Origin: Fluviicola sp.
GTDB lineage: Bacteria; Bacteroidota; Bacteroidia; Flavobacteriales_D; Crocinitomicaceae
NCBI GenBank assembly: GCA_002733985.1
Contig: NVXP01000025.1
Coordinates: forward strand, 5,812 to 53,412
Reading direction: 5' to 3'
Length of the DNA stretch: 47,601 nt
The number at the start of each line of letters is the position of its first letter. The first letter of the stretch is position 1. Below the pieces are notes generated by a model, which was not told where the DNA came from, did not search any database, and saw nothing but the letters and a program-made list of their open reading frames with translations. Positions 17,981 through 28,900 of this stretch are shown piece after piece. The translations under genes and the position numbers were made by a program.

Positions 17981-19579
17981 ATGATAAAATTATTTTCCCT
18001 TGTTGCACTGATTGGAACCTCAGTATTTAGTTATTCTCAGATCGATAAATCCAAAATTGCAACTACACAAAAGTTTGATGAAGTACTCACTTATGTTAAC
18101 AGCTTATATGTTGATGACGTGGATACTGAAAAATTAACAGATGCTGCAATCGTTGCCCTTCTTGAAAAGTTAGATCCTCACTCTAAGTTCATTTCTAAAG
18201 AAGAAGTAGATGATGCGAATCAGTCAATCAATGGGAATTTTGTTGGAATTGGAATTCGTTTTCAAATCTTGCGCGATACATTAATGGTTGTTGCAACAAT
18301 TCCTGGAGGTCCTTCTGCAAAGCTTGGGTTAATGCCGGGTGATAAAATTGTGAGGATTGGAACGGAAAACGTGGCTGGAATTGGTTTAAAGAATAGCCAA
18401 GTGCGTGATCGATTGCTGGGAGATCGTGGTACGAAAGTTACTGTTGCAGTTAAGCGTAAGAAAAAAGCATCTCCTATTGATTATGTGATCACTAGAGATA
18501 TAATCCCTGTCAATTCTGTAGATGCATCTTACATGATAAATGATAAAACTGGATACATCAAACTCAATTCATTCTCTAGATCTTCTCATAAAGAAGTGAA
18601 AAAAGCCATCCGTAATTTGAAAGAAGCCGGAATGACAAACCTCATATTTGACCTTCAAGGAAATGGTGGTGGATTGCTCTATGCTTCGAAATATTTGGCA
18701 GATGAATTCTTGTCTGATAATAAGTTGATTGTTTATTCAGAAGGACGTGCTCAGCCCCGCGCAGATTTAAGAGCTGAAAAGAAAGGACTTTGGGAAGATG
18801 GACGTTTGATTCTTCTGACAAATGAATATTCTGCATCGGCGAGTGAAATTTTATCAGGTGCGATTCAAGATTGGGATCGAGGATTGATCATTGGACGACG
18901 AACATTTGGTAAAGGACTTGTTCAGCGCCCGATTGATTTAACAGATGGTTCACAAATTCGCTTAACAATTGCTAGATACTACACACCAAGTGGGCGTTCA
19001 GTTCAAAAATCATATGAGAATTTGGATGATTATAGAAATGACCTATTGAATAGATATGATCGAGGAGAATTTTCTAACGAAGACTCAATTTCCCTTCCTG
19101 ATTCTTTGAAATATTATACGTTAATAAACAAGAGGACTGTTTATGGTGGTGGTGGAATCATGCCGGATCACTTTGTTCCATTGGACACGACTGAATCGAG
19201 TGATTTATTGACATCATTGATCCGTTCTGGGTCATTCAACAGTTATTCTTTGACTTACGTAGATGAAAATCGAGAAGAAATTTTGGTAGACTACCCCACT
19301 TTTGCTGATTTCAAGAAGAAATTCGAGGTGGATAAAAAGTTTATGTCCAAGTACTTGGAATACGCCAAAGAACAGGACGAAGAAATGGAAATGAACGAGG
19401 AGGAAATGAACACAAGCAGGTCCTTGATTAAACTTCGAATGAAAGCATTGATTGCACAGAATATTTGGGGATACAATGAATTCTATCAGATTTACAATGA
19501 TTCAAATGAAATACTTCAAAAAGCAATCGAAGTAATTGAATCAAGAGAGTACAAATCAGCATTGAAATCTCAAAAATAG
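17981..19579 (+). CDS. S41-family C-terminal processing protease (CtpA-like)
   Basis: A 532-residue periplasmic serine protease with a short signal peptide (to ~SYSQ, residue 20). A PDZ domain occupies ~85-160 (NFVGIGIRF…GPSAKLGLMPGDKIVRI). The protease core has EYSASASEI with the proposed nucleophile S286 and FGKG with general base K311. The 25-residue spacing matches the S452/K477 dyad of E. coli Prc. FDLQGNGGG is the usual family motif. The acidic/Met-rich C-terminal helix is lineage-specific. A 44-bp gap to the DUF1573 lipoprotein suggests co-transcription. Confidence 0.92.
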   Translation: MIKLFSLVALIGTSVFSYSQIDKSKIATTQKFDEVLTYVNSLYVDDVDTEKLTDAAIVALLEKLDPHSKFISKEEVDDANQSINGNFVGIGIRFQILRDTLMVVATIPGGPSAKLGLMPGDKIVRIGTENVAGIGLKNSQVRDRLLGDRGTKVTVAVKRKKKASPIDYVITRDIIPVNSVDASYMINDKTGYIKLNSFSRSSHKEVKKAIRNLKEAGMTNLIFDLQGNGGGLLYASKYLADEFLSDNKLIVYSEGRAQPRADLRAEKKGLWEDGRLILLTNEYSASASEILSGAIQDWDRGLIIGRRTFGKGLVQRPIDLTDGSQIRLTIARYYTPSGRSVQKSYENLDDYRNDLLNRYDRGEFSNEDSISLPDSLKYYTLINKRTVYGGGGIMPDHFVPLDTTESSDLLTSLIRSGSFNSYSLTYVDENREEILVDYPTFADFKKKFEVDKKFMSKYLEYAKEQDEEMEMNEEEMNTSRSLIKLRMKALIAQNIWGYNEFYQIYNDSNEILQKAIEVIESREYKSALKSQK

Positions 19580-19623
19580 TCCAATCTATTTATTAATTTT
19601 GACTGAAGAAAGTTGAATACATT

Positions 19624-20136
19624 ATGAAAAAAACAATTGTTTCCATTTTTGCCTTAGCAGCCCTATTGACTGCTTGTAGTGAGCCTGATAATACAATCAT
19701 CAGTATGGAGGGTGAAGTTATATCAACAGTAACCGCTGATGCTGAATCAAATGCCAAATTGGACAAAGAGTTGTCTGGCTTTGAGAAAGAAGAAGCTGCA
19801 CGTGCTAAGGAAAAGGCAGAAAACATTACGACCTTGAAATTCGATAAAGTACTTCACGATTTTGGAGAAGTTGAATCGGAAGTTAAGAATACGACTTCAT
19901 TCATTGTAACGAATACAGGAAATAAGCCATTAATCATTAGTGATGTTTCAACTACATGTGGCTGTACGACTCCGAAGAAACCTGAAGGACCAATTGCTCC
20001 AGGAGCATCAGATGAGATTCAGGTGACATTTAAGTCGAAGCCTACGCAGAAGAACGAAATCAAGAAAACGATAACGATTACTGCCAATACAGCTGAGCGT
20101 GTTCACAAAGTGGATATTCGTGCATTTGTGAAGTAG
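19624..20136 (+). CDS. DUF1573 lipoprotein
   Basis: A 170-residue lipoprotein with lipobox LLTAC (Cys18) followed by an Asp/Glu-rich linker. Residues ~75-168 form a DUF1573 immunoglobulin-like domain, recognised by HDFGEVESEVKNTTSFIVTN, the STTCGCTTPKKPEGPIAPG loop with its CGC, and the final ITANTAERVHKVDIRAFV. The family is very common in Bacteroidota; its function is unknown and is thought to be structural in the envelope. It probably shares a transcript with the S41 protease. It is convergent with the flippase gene, 14 bp apart, with no clear terminator between. Confidence 0.9.
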   Translation: MKKTIVSIFALAALLTACSEPDNTIISMEGEVISTVTADAESNAKLDKELSGFEKEEAARAKEKAENITTLKFDKVLHDFGEVESEVKNTTSFIVTNTGNKPLIISDVSTTCGCTTPKKPEGPIAPGASDEIQVTFKSKPTQKNEIKKTITITANTAERVHKVDIRAFVK

Positions 20137-20150
20137 GATTCGATTTTAGA

Positions 20151-21650
20151 TCATTCCTTTTTTCCTAGTTTCAATTTAACGACTCCGATAATTTTATCGA
20201 CGTATTCAACGACTTCGGGTTCCATTTTAGTGACATAAATCACCAGTGGGAATAAAATTACGACTAGAATCGAATTGGCGATCATTGTGAGCCACATGTT
20301 TCCTAAATCAAGATCAAGCCAAATCAAGGAAACCAACACGATTGCGAACAGTACTATGACCTTCAGTTGATTCAATTTGAATGGGTGAATTTTATACCAT
20401 TTCCAAACAAAGAAGAGCCGAAGCAAGTTATACAACAAATAGGCAATTGTTGTTGATAATGCCGCACCAGAAATACCCCATTTTGGGATAAACAAGACAT
20501 TTAATACGTAGACAACAACGATAAGGCTACCCGTAAAGATTATGTCGTATCGATATTTCTTTGAAGTCACCAAAATTGTTCCATTCAACCCCATATACAT
20601 ATCGACAATCCTTCCGATCATCAACATTAAGAATACAGGGATTCCAAATGAATATCCCTTTGGGAGTAAACTGAAAATTTCATCAATGGAAACCCAAGTA
20701 CCTAGAAACAGGAACAATCCTATGAATAAGGTCACTGAACTTACACGTTTATAAAGTTCATTCATCTTGACCATGTCTCGATCTTTCCAATACTGCGCTA
20801 CTATGGGCGAGCTGACCCTCATGATGGCGGCATACGGAATCATCAATGCTCGAATAATGTAAAGCACGATGCTGTACACTCCCAAATCAGCTAACCCGAT
20901 AAGTCCAGCAATCATAATTGAATCAAGCGAGATGACTAGAATAGCAGCAAGTGTATTCATGTAAGAATACATGGAATATACAAGTATGATTTTTTGAAAT
21001 TTCTTCGGAATTGAGATGGACTTGAGACTCACGTGCCATTCATTCAAATAGATCATATATCCAATTAGAAGGACTACTGGTATAGCCTGGGAAAGACAAA
21101 TAAGTACAACTAAGATGTGAAAATCGAACCACGCCAGTGCATAAAACAAAAGAATGATAGTGGTTACGATACGAAGAATGAAATCATTGGCAACGACTGC
21201 GAAAACATTCTTGTACAAACCTCGCAAGTAGTTTTCTAACAACTTAAAGATCACCATGAAAGAACCAACAGGAATTACCCAGTAATAATACTGAACAAAC
21301 CTAGAGGACCTGGATTCGAAATACACACTGATACTGTCTTTAAATAGGATAAACACCAAAGAAAACAGAATAACTCCGACCAGAGCGATTATTAAATTGA
21401 GAGACAGAAAGCCGTAATGTTTTCGCTTTGGGTTGAACAAATAAGGAAAAAATTTCCACGTAGAATTAATGGATCCTAGATTTGAGAATTGAGCGAACAA
21501 CAGACTTAAGGATAGTATTAAATTGATAAGTCCAACCTCCTCTTGTGAAAGTAAGATTACAAAAAGTAGAACCTTGTTGACATATCCCAACAACATACCG
21601 ATGTAGGATATTATTGTTGTTCTCAGTGCGTCTTTTTGAATTATCCCCAT
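20151..21650 (-). CDS. Polysaccharide flippase (MOP superfamily, Wzx-like)
   Basis: A 499-residue polytopic membrane protein with about 14 hydrophobic helices, an amphipathic start (GIIQKDALRTTIISYIGMLLGYVNKVLL) and the pattern of oligosaccharide flippases of the MOP exporter superfamily. Such proteins move undecaprenyl-linked glycans across the inner membrane. The start overlaps the SGNH hydrolase stop by one base (TAATG on the coding strand), so the two are translationally coupled. The substrate cannot be read from sequence. The neighbouring glycosyltransferase and HTTM/DCC genes suggest a surface-glycan context. Confidence 0.86.
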   Translation of the reverse strand: MGIIQKDALRTTIISYIGMLLGYVNKVLLFVILLSQEEVGLINLILSLSLLFAQFSNLGSINSTWKFFPYLFNPKRKHYGFLSLNLIIALVGVILFSLVFILFKDSISVYFESRSSRFVQYYYWVIPVGSFMVIFKLLENYLRGLYKNVFAVVANDFILRIVTTIILLFYALAWFDFHILVVLICLSQAIPVVLLIGYMIYLNEWHVSLKSISIPKKFQKIILVYSMYSYMNTLAAILVISLDSIMIAGLIGLADLGVYSIVLYIIRALMIPYAAIMRVSSPIVAQYWKDRDMVKMNELYKRVSSVTLFIGLFLFLGTWVSIDEIFSLLPKGYSFGIPVFLMLMIGRIVDMYMGLNGTILVTSKKYRYDIIFTGSLIVVVYVLNVLFIPKWGISGAALSTTIAYLLYNLLRLFFVWKWYKIHPFKLNQLKVIVLFAIVLVSLIWLDLDLGNMWLTMIANSILVVILFPLVIYVTKMEPEVVEYVDKIIGVVKLKLGKKE

Positions 21651-22336
21651 TAATCATTAATTATCCTTAATATCCGATTATACAGGATTTCGTGTCCTAC
21701 TTTATCAAAGTGAATTCCATCAGGAATGTTACCTCTGTCAATATCATCAGTCAGAAGAATAGAAACTCGATTTAACTCTTTATATTTTGAATTCAAGCGT
21801 TTGTTCCACTTCTCTACTCGCTTAACACTTCCTGGCAACTGCTCTTCGATCCTTTGACTTGGTACATTAACACCTATACAAATTATGTGTGCCTTTGAAT
21901 ATTTCAGTAGGTTATCTAACAATTCGTCATGTGCACGTTCGAACCGCTTAAATCGATACCAAGATCTTCTAAAACGAAGATTAACAAGGGTTGATCTGAA
22001 TTTTGATTCAAAATATTTAATGCCGCCTTCAATAAAATGCCCGACATTGCTTCGCTTGGTTTTGAAATATAAATACTTGTACAATCCTAACGACATACTC
22101 CTTGAGCAAAGTTCGTTGATTCCAAAATTTAAAATCACCACGTCCGGATGATGGATAAGGTAACTGTCAATAGACCTTGAAGACTCTCCAATTAGTTTAT
22201 GTCCTCGAGAAATATTTGCAATTTCATGCGATAAACAATTCCCTAAGAGTATCGAATAGCTCTCACCGTCTTGAGGACGAACACGAGATACAACTGAGTT
22301 CCCATCAATCACTATTTTCTTCAATCTTTTCTCCAA
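21650..22336 (-). CDS. SGNH/GDSL-type hydrolase
   Basis: A 228-residue protein with a divergent SGNH fold. The block I Ser lies in VIDGNSVV (S14; GNS instead of GDS), block III is NFGINEL (Gly and Asn of the oxyanion hole, Glu for the usual Asp), and block V is DGIHFDKVGH with the Asp-x-x-His pair. All catalytic positions seem retained. No signal peptide is visible, so it is probably cytoplasmic. It could be an O-acetyl esterase or acyl-editing enzyme acting with the coupled flippase, but the substrate is unknown. Confidence 0.78.
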   Translation of the reverse strand: MEKRLKKIVIDGNSVVSRVRPQDGESYSILLGNCLSHEIANISRGHKLIGESSRSIDSYLIHHPDVVILNFGINELCSRSMSLGLYKYLYFKTKRSNVGHFIEGGIKYFESKFRSTLVNLRFRRSWYRFKRFERAHDELLDNLLKYSKAHIICIGVNVPSQRIEEQLPGSVKRVEKWNKRLNSKYKELNRVSILLTDDIDRGNIPDGIHFDKVGHEILYNRILRIIND

Positions 22337-22716
22337 AAGTCTTTTTTAATGTCCCTAACTGGTACAATTCGTTTTTATTCAAAGTTAATATAATTATCAA
22401 GTGACGGTTGATACGAGCATATCCGTTAATGGTGATTTGTAGATTGTTTTTCTACTCAACCCAATAACGATTAAAGCTTAAAGCTTTTCTTAATGACAAT
22501 TAATTACGTTGTCCCCCATCATTGTAAAGAATATAGGTCTGACTTGCTACACGAATAAAATCACAGACTAAACAGATGCTCATTTACAAAGCCTATAATT
22601 GTATGTTTATCGTGCGTTTGACTCATGCCCTTGTGTATTTTTAACTATCTTCATATCCAAGATTGTTTCTGCTTAAGACACAAGCCATCCTGTACACTTA
22701 TCTAGTAATTGAAATC
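22337..22716. other. Divergent intergenic region, 380 bp
   Basis: Very AT-rich spacer between the SGNH operon (minus) and the small membrane-anchored protein (plus). Besides the minus-strand -7 box it holds the near-palindrome AAAGCTTAAAGCTTTT and a TATGTTTA box near 22602 that could serve the plus-strand genes. The track extends the right-hand ORF back to a TTG at 22663, which I regard as non-coding. I see no RNA gene. Confidence 0.45.
22380..22387 (-). promoter_or_regulatory. -7 box for SGNH hydrolase-flippase operon
   Basis: The minus strand reads TAACTTTG (TAnnTTTG), 43 bp upstream of the hydrolase ATG. No -33 TTG is found at 17-23 bp. Confidence 0.45.
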
Positions 22717-23139
22717 ATGATAAAGAGAATTACGCATTACTTTATTCCTGCGTTTTTGGCCATTTATTTTATTTTAGCCTTCTTAACAATTGTGTTAAAA
22801 TCGAAAAGTGAGATTTTCCCTTTTTTTTCCTTTAAACTCTATTCGAAAGTACCCAATGGGTTTACTAAATACGATATACTTTACAACAAAGGTGAAGAGA
22901 ATGAGTTCTATTTAATTAATGAAAACGCAACTCTGAACAAACTTGAAAGAAAAAACTTCATGTACAGAATGAACTTATTAGGAAGTCAATATGAAAAATC
23001 AGGAAAGCTTTCTGTAGAAAACTATTCAGATTTTTTATCTGAAGGTGAAACAGCTTTCTTGGTGAAGGTTTCTGGAGACTATATTAAAGCAGTACGAGAT
23101 AACGAATATGTTGTTGAAATAATTATGGAACTAAAATGA
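22717..23139 (+). CDS. Small membrane-anchored protein preceding the HTTM-like/DCC fusion
   Basis: The track start is a TTG at 22663. The ATG at 22717 (MIKRITHYFIPAFLAIYFILAFLTIVLKS) gives a cleaner product of 140 residues: one N-terminal membrane helix followed by a ~110-residue exposed domain rich in Asn, Glu and Lys. It has no recognised motif. The stop overlaps the next ATG by 4 bp, so it is translated together with the HTTM-like/DCC protein and is probably its partner. Confidence 0.72.
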   Translation: MIKRITHYFIPAFLAIYFILAFLTIVLKSKSEIFPFFSFKLYSKVPNGFTKYDILYNKGEENEFYLINENATLNKLERKNFMYRMNLLGSQYEKSGKLSVENYSDFLSEGETAFLVKVSGDYIKAVRDNEYVVEIIMELK

Positions 23140-24506
23140 TTAAAACGATTATCAACACATTCTGGCAAAGCACCATTATTAATGGGGAAGATTTCCTAAG
23201 GCTAGACGCAAAAAAAAATGACAGGGTGAAATTTGTGACTCACCTCTTTTATTTCCTTGTTTTTTTGACATCCATTCAATCATTTAGCCCATTCTATCAG
23301 GTACCTGAATGGTATACTATGGTGGACTCTCCACATTTATTTCAGCCTATTTGGAGCGTAAAGTGGATTTCTACAGAGAACTGGGAAACCTGTATAAGAT
23401 TAATTTTATCCGCCTTTTTAATTAGCTCTCTTGCTGGGGTTCTTTTGTGGAGTAGATCGAGAATAATTCGTATCAGTGTTTTTTTATCATTCTTTTTCTA
23501 TTTGTCATTGATCTCTTCCTTTGGAAAAATTGATCACTATCTTCACCTCACACTCATTGCTTCATTTTTGTTCATTTTCATTCCAAACGCAAAATCGAAA
23601 GACCCGGAAAATGTAACCCGTGCGAAAGTGTTTTTTGGAATGCAAACCCTTATTCTGCTAGCTTATTTCGTTTCAGGATTTTTTAAAATTTACGGAATAA
23701 TTGATCAAGAAATCCTAGGGGTGAAATCTGCACTGTCTCCAGATAGTCTAGCACAAACGATAAGTAAAACTTCGTTGGCAGCTAATACCGACTATTTCTT
23801 GCAGTCTTATATTCTAAACAAACCGTCATATCTGTATTCTGCTCTTCTGATCCTTGGTTATATTATTGAGTTTTTCTCTATTTATGTAATTTTCAAGCCT
23901 AGACTTCACAGAATTTGGGGACTAATACTAGTTCTATTGCATGTTGGTATATTGCTGACTGTAGGTCCCGATTTTACGAATCAAATATTCATCGTAGGAA
24001 TCTTTCTTATGTTTAGCCCTTTTGCTAATACTGACACTGATCTAATTAATGACTTTTTAATTGTTTATAGAAACATCAAACGCAAGTTTTCTACAAAAAC
24101 AAAGGAGTACATTGTTTTTTATGACGGGGAATGCCTAATGTGTTCAGGTTTTCTGAAATTCCTTTCTAAATTCCCCTTACCAAGGGAAATGAAAATCTCC
24201 CAATTACAAGGTGCCAGGTTTGAACAATTAAAGAAGGGAAAATCAGGCTTATCAGAAATCGACTCCATAGTTGTGTTAGAAATCAGGAATAATGACGAGG
24301 AAATTATTAGGATTAAAGCCAACGGGATTCTTTGGGTTCTATCAAAAGTGAATAAAGGGTTTTTACCAGTCAAATTGCTCTACAATATATTCCCGTTTTT
24401 CGGAAATTGTATCTACGACATTGTGGCAAAGTACAGAAAGAAAACAAGCCCAGACAGCTGTCCTATTCCTCCTCCTGAAATTAGAGAAATACTACTAAAA
24501 GAATAG
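23136..24506 (+). CDS. HTTM-like membrane protein fused to DCC (DUF393) thiol-redox domain
   Basis: A 456-residue two-part protein. Residues ~30-310 form about eight membrane helices with the look of the HTTM/vitamin K-dependent-carboxylase-like membrane domain (paired helices, SSFGKIDHYLHL with conserved-looking His, PFAN after the last helix). Residues ~325-450 form a DCC domain: IVFYDGECLMCSGFLKFLSKF with the DxxCxxC-type motif, and an FFGNCIYDIVAKYR end typical of DUF393. The usual partners are separate genes; here they are one chain. This is consistent with a membrane redox enzyme using a Cys pair. Substrate unknown. Confidence 0.8.
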   Translation: MIKTIINTFWQSTIINGEDFLRLDAKKNDRVKFVTHLFYFLVFLTSIQSFSPFYQVPEWYTMVDSPHLFQPIWSVKWISTENWETCIRLILSAFLISSLAGVLLWSRSRIIRISVFLSFFFYLSLISSFGKIDHYLHLTLIASFLFIFIPNAKSKDPENVTRAKVFFGMQTLILLAYFVSGFFKIYGIIDQEILGVKSALSPDSLAQTISKTSLAANTDYFLQSYILNKPSYLYSALLILGYIIEFFSIYVIFKPRLHRIWGLILVLLHVGILLTVGPDFTNQIFIVGIFLMFSPFANTDTDLINDFLIVYRNIKRKFSTKTKEYIVFYDGECLMCSGFLKFLSKFPLPREMKISQLQGARFEQLKKGKSGLSEIDSIVVLEIRNNDEEIIRIKANGILWVLSKVNKGFLPVKLLYNIFPFFGNCIYDIVAKYRKKTSPDSCPIPPPEIREILLKE

Positions 24507-24684
24507 TACACCTACCTTATTGGGATATTCAAATTTATTGATGAAGTACGTTACTTTGTGTTTTTTATCAATACCCCTCAGATTTTCTTCTATGAAACAA
24601 AGTAATATTAACAAACAAACTTTATTTTTAGGTTTTTCGAATTAAAAGTGATCTTACACAACTTACCCTAGTTTTTTGGTGAAA

Positions 24685-25890
24685 ATGATAGAAAGAAGTC
24701 CAAAAGTATTAATTGTCCTCGACAATGATTTCGCTCCAGACATCCGTGTCGATAATGAGATCAAGATACTACAGCATGCTGGATATGAGATAACATTACT
24801 ATGCTTCGCTTTTAATAGTAAAGTCTACTCTCAAAATGAAGCATACACTATTATTCGTGTACCGATAAAGAAATCATATAAGAATCGTCTCTTTTTCTTT
24901 GCGTCTTGGCTTCCTCTTTATACTAATTTATGGAGCAAGCATATTATTAATGAACTCAACAACGGGGACTTTGATTTAATATACGCACACGATCTCTATA
25001 TGATCGCTCCTGTACATAGATCACTCGAAAAATTAAAGTCGAAAGCGAAATTCATCATAGACCTTCATGAACATTTCCCTGCAGCTATCGAATCCTATTC
25101 ATGGACTAATGGTTTCTTAAGGAGAATGTTGTCTCAACCAAGGATTTGGTACACTCGAGAAAAGAAAGATCTTCAGCATCCTGATTTGTGCATTACGCTA
25201 AGTGATACATTTTCAAATAGGTTGAGTGAAATTGCTAAGAGGAGTATTGATGATTATTACGCTTTCCCAAATATTACTCCCCTTAAGCCTTTAGTAGATT
25301 TCAACACTCAATTGGACTATAATCAAAGTGACGTAGTTTTCTTGTATTACGGTGCAATTGGAGATAGAAGGGGGATTTTTGATCTATTCGAAGCTTTTTT
25401 AGAAGTAATTGAGAAATGTCCTAATGCAAAACTACTACTTATCGGGCCTGTAGATAAATCGGATAAGTCAAAATTTGAGAACTATCTAAACAATCCGAAA
25501 ATTGCCTCAAACGTAAAGTACATCCCTTGGATTGAAAGCAAATACTGGCAGAATTTTGCCGAGGAGTCACATTTTTGTTTGGCTCCATTTCTAGTTAACC
25601 CACAGCATAATTCAGGAGTTGCTAATAAAATTTACCAGTATTTACAAGCAGGGAAATTTACCATCGCTTCAAACTGCACACCGCAGCAAATACTGTTAGA
25701 ATCCTACGATGGTGGCATCATTTTTAAAAACCAAAAGGAGTTTGCTCAAGCCCTCGAAAAATGTTATTTCAACAAAGAAACATATATTCTCAAGGGGGAA
25801 AATGCGAAGGTAAAATTCAATCAACGAGATGATTATCAGGAAAACATGAATTCATATTTGGACCGAATTCAACAATTACTTTTGAAGTAA
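24685..25890 (+). CDS. Glycosyltransferase, GT4-like
   Basis: The track start is a TTG; the ATG at 24685 (MIERSPKVLIVLDNDF) is preferred, giving 401 residues. It has a GT-B fold: an N-terminal Rossmann half with a FAPDIRVDNEIKILQHAGYE pattern usual in GT4 enzymes, HDLYMIAP, and a C-terminal half with FLYYGAIGDRRGIFDLFEAF, KLLLIGPVD and APFLVNPQHNSGVANKIYQYLQAGK. The last segment holds the position of the EX7E motif, but the first Glu is not obvious (NPQHNSGVANK). It probably transfers an NDP-activated sugar to a surface glycan. It is convergent with the YfhO-like gene. Confidence 0.85.
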   Translation: MIERSPKVLIVLDNDFAPDIRVDNEIKILQHAGYEITLLCFAFNSKVYSQNEAYTIIRVPIKKSYKNRLFFFASWLPLYTNLWSKHIINELNNGDFDLIYAHDLYMIAPVHRSLEKLKSKAKFIIDLHEHFPAAIESYSWTNGFLRRMLSQPRIWYTREKKDLQHPDLCITLSDTFSNRLSEIAKRSIDDYYAFPNITPLKPLVDFNTQLDYNQSDVVFLYYGAIGDRRGIFDLFEAFLEVIEKCPNAKLLLIGPVDKSDKSKFENYLNNPKIASNVKYIPWIESKYWQNFAEESHFCLAPFLVNPQHNSGVANKIYQYLQAGKFTIASNCTPQQILLESYDGGIIFKNQKEFAQALEKCYFNKETYILKGENAKVKFNQRDDYQENMNSYLDRIQQLLLK

Positions 25891-25900
25891 TAATCGTTAA

Positions 25901-28900
25901 TTATACGTTCTCTGTTAACTTTCTACCATTTCTCCAATCCCAAAACAACATTCCTCCAATTAACAATAAGATCAATACAGACCCCACAATCGCCATTGTT
26001 TTAGCCGTGTGAAACTTCGGAACATCAAATTTAAACTCAATTTTGTGCTTTCCACCATCAACTTCTAATCCGCGAAGTGCATAATTCACTTTGATGATTT
26101 CTTTTTCTTTCCCATCAACATAAGCTTTCCAACCATCTTTGTAGTACATTTCTGAAAAGACGATGAACTGTTTTCCGTTTACATCTGCCGAATAGTTGAT
26201 TTGATTTGGAGCGTATTTCGTCATTTCCACAGTTCCTTCTTTCGAGAACTGTTTCTTACTCAGTTTTTTCGCTTCAGAATCTAGCATCACTGCTTTTGTA
26301 GAAGGATTAAATTGACTGTCCAAAGTTATTTCAACGAGTGATTTAAATGAATCGAGAGTATCATACTCAAGGGTTTGAAGTGGCACTAAATCTGTCAGCC
26401 TTGTTTGCTCATCTATTACAAAAGCAACGGTTTGTCCAACTTGTAAGCCATTTGTGAGTTTCACATCCATCGTATCTTTCGAATATCGATTCGTTTGTGG
26501 ATCTAGCTTATCAACAACGTATAGTAGTTTTTCCTGACCGTAAATTGTTGCCTTAACTTTCTTCTTACCATTTACAAGGAACTCTCCCTTCCCTGTATTT
26601 TTCAATGTGAACTTGTTTCCCAAACCTCGAATCTCTTCGTCTGCAGTTGCAACGCTTACCACCTCAGAAACAAACCAAGCATTTCCAAGTGATGTTCTAT
26701 TTGGAGATACCTGTCCACGTTGAATGATGTATTTCACATTCAGCATATCGAGTACTTTGTTATTCATTGAATACAAGTGGAACTCTGCTAAATTTTGGAA
26801 ATTACGGAGTTTCGCTCCATGATAACCACCTATCGATTTATGAAAATATGATGCTCTTGAACTACCAAAACCACCATCCGTTTCAAACACGCGGTAATTT
26901 GTATTGGCATTAAGCGCTGCAAATTTATAGGCATCCTCTACTCGATTTTGATATTTACGTGAGTATTCTTTCCCTCTAGCTTTTGCAATTCCCTTTTTTC
27001 CTCCAGCATCAACTAATGCTTGAAGACTTGGATTCTCTTTAATTTCATTTTCAAGAATCACATTATCCGCAGCTGATGACACCATTGGATATGCGCGCTC
27101 TGCCTCTGGCACCCAATGAACGTACGATCCATCACGTTTCTCCAATGTTCCAATATAATTGGTATCCACACCAACAAAATCAAATAACATTAAAACTGCA
27201 ATTCCTCCAGCAATTGCCATTGAAGGCAATGACGTATAAAAGAACAGAGCAACAATACCTATTCCAAAGATTGCAAAGAGTATTGAACGTGTTGTTGAAC
27301 TACTGAAAACATCTGATCTGAATTTACGTATCGCATCAGATCCTTGTAGATTCGTTGCTACTTCAGTATCTATAAATTGTTTGAGCTGTTGAGGATTATT
27401 TAAATCAATTCCTCGTTGTTGTTGAAATTGCTGAACCTGCTCAGGAGTAAACTGTTGGAGTTGTCCCATTATTTGATTTCCAATAACTTCCTCATCATTG
27501 GCGGCAATTTCAGCTTTCGAAGCATAAGTATTGTCCAACCCGATCATTTTCAGTCCAATCAAGAAGACAAGAAATACTCCTGAAACAATCAGGAATTTCT
27601 TCCCTTGCGTTTTTAGATTCTCACGATCTTGGAAGAGCTTTTGCAAAAGCATTACTGCAATCACGGGAAATGTTAATTCAAGAAGAACAAGAATAATTGT
27701 TACCGTTCTAAAGCTCGCATACAATGGCACGTAGTCAATGAAGAAATCAGTAAGTCCCATGAAATTTTTCCCCCATGAAAGCATCAAAGCGAGGATGGAA
27801 ACACCTAGGTAAACCCATTTAATTTTATCTTTCAAGAAAACCATTCCAAGTAAGGCGAGAAAAACTGTAAGAACACCTAAGTAAACGGGGCCAGAAGTGA
27901 TAGCTTGTTCTCCCCAGTATAGACGACCACCAAGGATATTAGCTCTCTCTTGAGGAGTATAGTCGCCATCTTCTACCATTTGGGCAAAATTGGATTCTAT
28001 AATTGGTTTACTATTGTGCGAACCTTTAACGTAAGGAGATACAATTGTGAACGACTCATCAATCCCGTAACTCCAATTCGTGATGTAGCTCTTATCAAGC
28101 CCTTCTTTTGCTTTAGTTTCAGAACCGTCAGCTGAAATTGTAAGATCATTTGCACCACGTATGGTATGTTTCGCGTAATCGTTCGTCATGGAGATACTAC
28201 CATAATTCACAAACAACGCCAATAAATATCCAACAAAAACACCGCCAGTGGCGAATCCAAAATTCTTTAAGGTCTTTTTCTTGAAAGCATCAATCGCGAA
28301 GTAAATCCCCAAACCTACAAGAAGGATGATCATATAATAGGTTACCTGGTAATGATTCTGAGAAAGCTCAAAGCCCATGAACACAGCTGAGAGCACAGCG
28401 CCCCATTTCCAATTTCGTTGAAACGCATAAATAAAAGCACCTAAAACTGCTGGTAAAAAGGCAACAGCCATAGCTTTCGAATTGTGTCCAGCTTGCAAAA
28501 TAACAATCTCATAACTTGCAAAGGCAAAGGCAATTGCACCAATAAGCCCAATGACTGGCTTTATCCGCATGAACAACGCAAAGATGTAAAAACCAATGAG
28601 GTGTAATAAGAAAGCCCCAACTGGTGATGGAAACCAAGCCATGAAAGTTCTCGTTATTGATTTGAAGATATTCCCTCCATAAACAACCGAAATCTGTGTA
28701 GCTGGCATACCTCCGAACATTGAATTTGTCCAAAGTGGTTCTTGCCCTGTCTCTTCTCGGAAATGCGAAATTTCATTCGACATCCCTTTGAATTGCTCAA
28801 TGTCATGTTGAGCTAATCCGTAATCGTCAAATTGCGGAGCAAAAAACATTCTCGCAATCACGAAAAAGACTACGATTACTGCAAAATGCATCCAATGTTT

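Noticed and set aside
22663-22716. N-terminal extension of the small membrane protein in the track
   Set aside because: Starts at TTG and adds a segment unlike a signal; the ATG at 22717 gives a clean membrane anchor.
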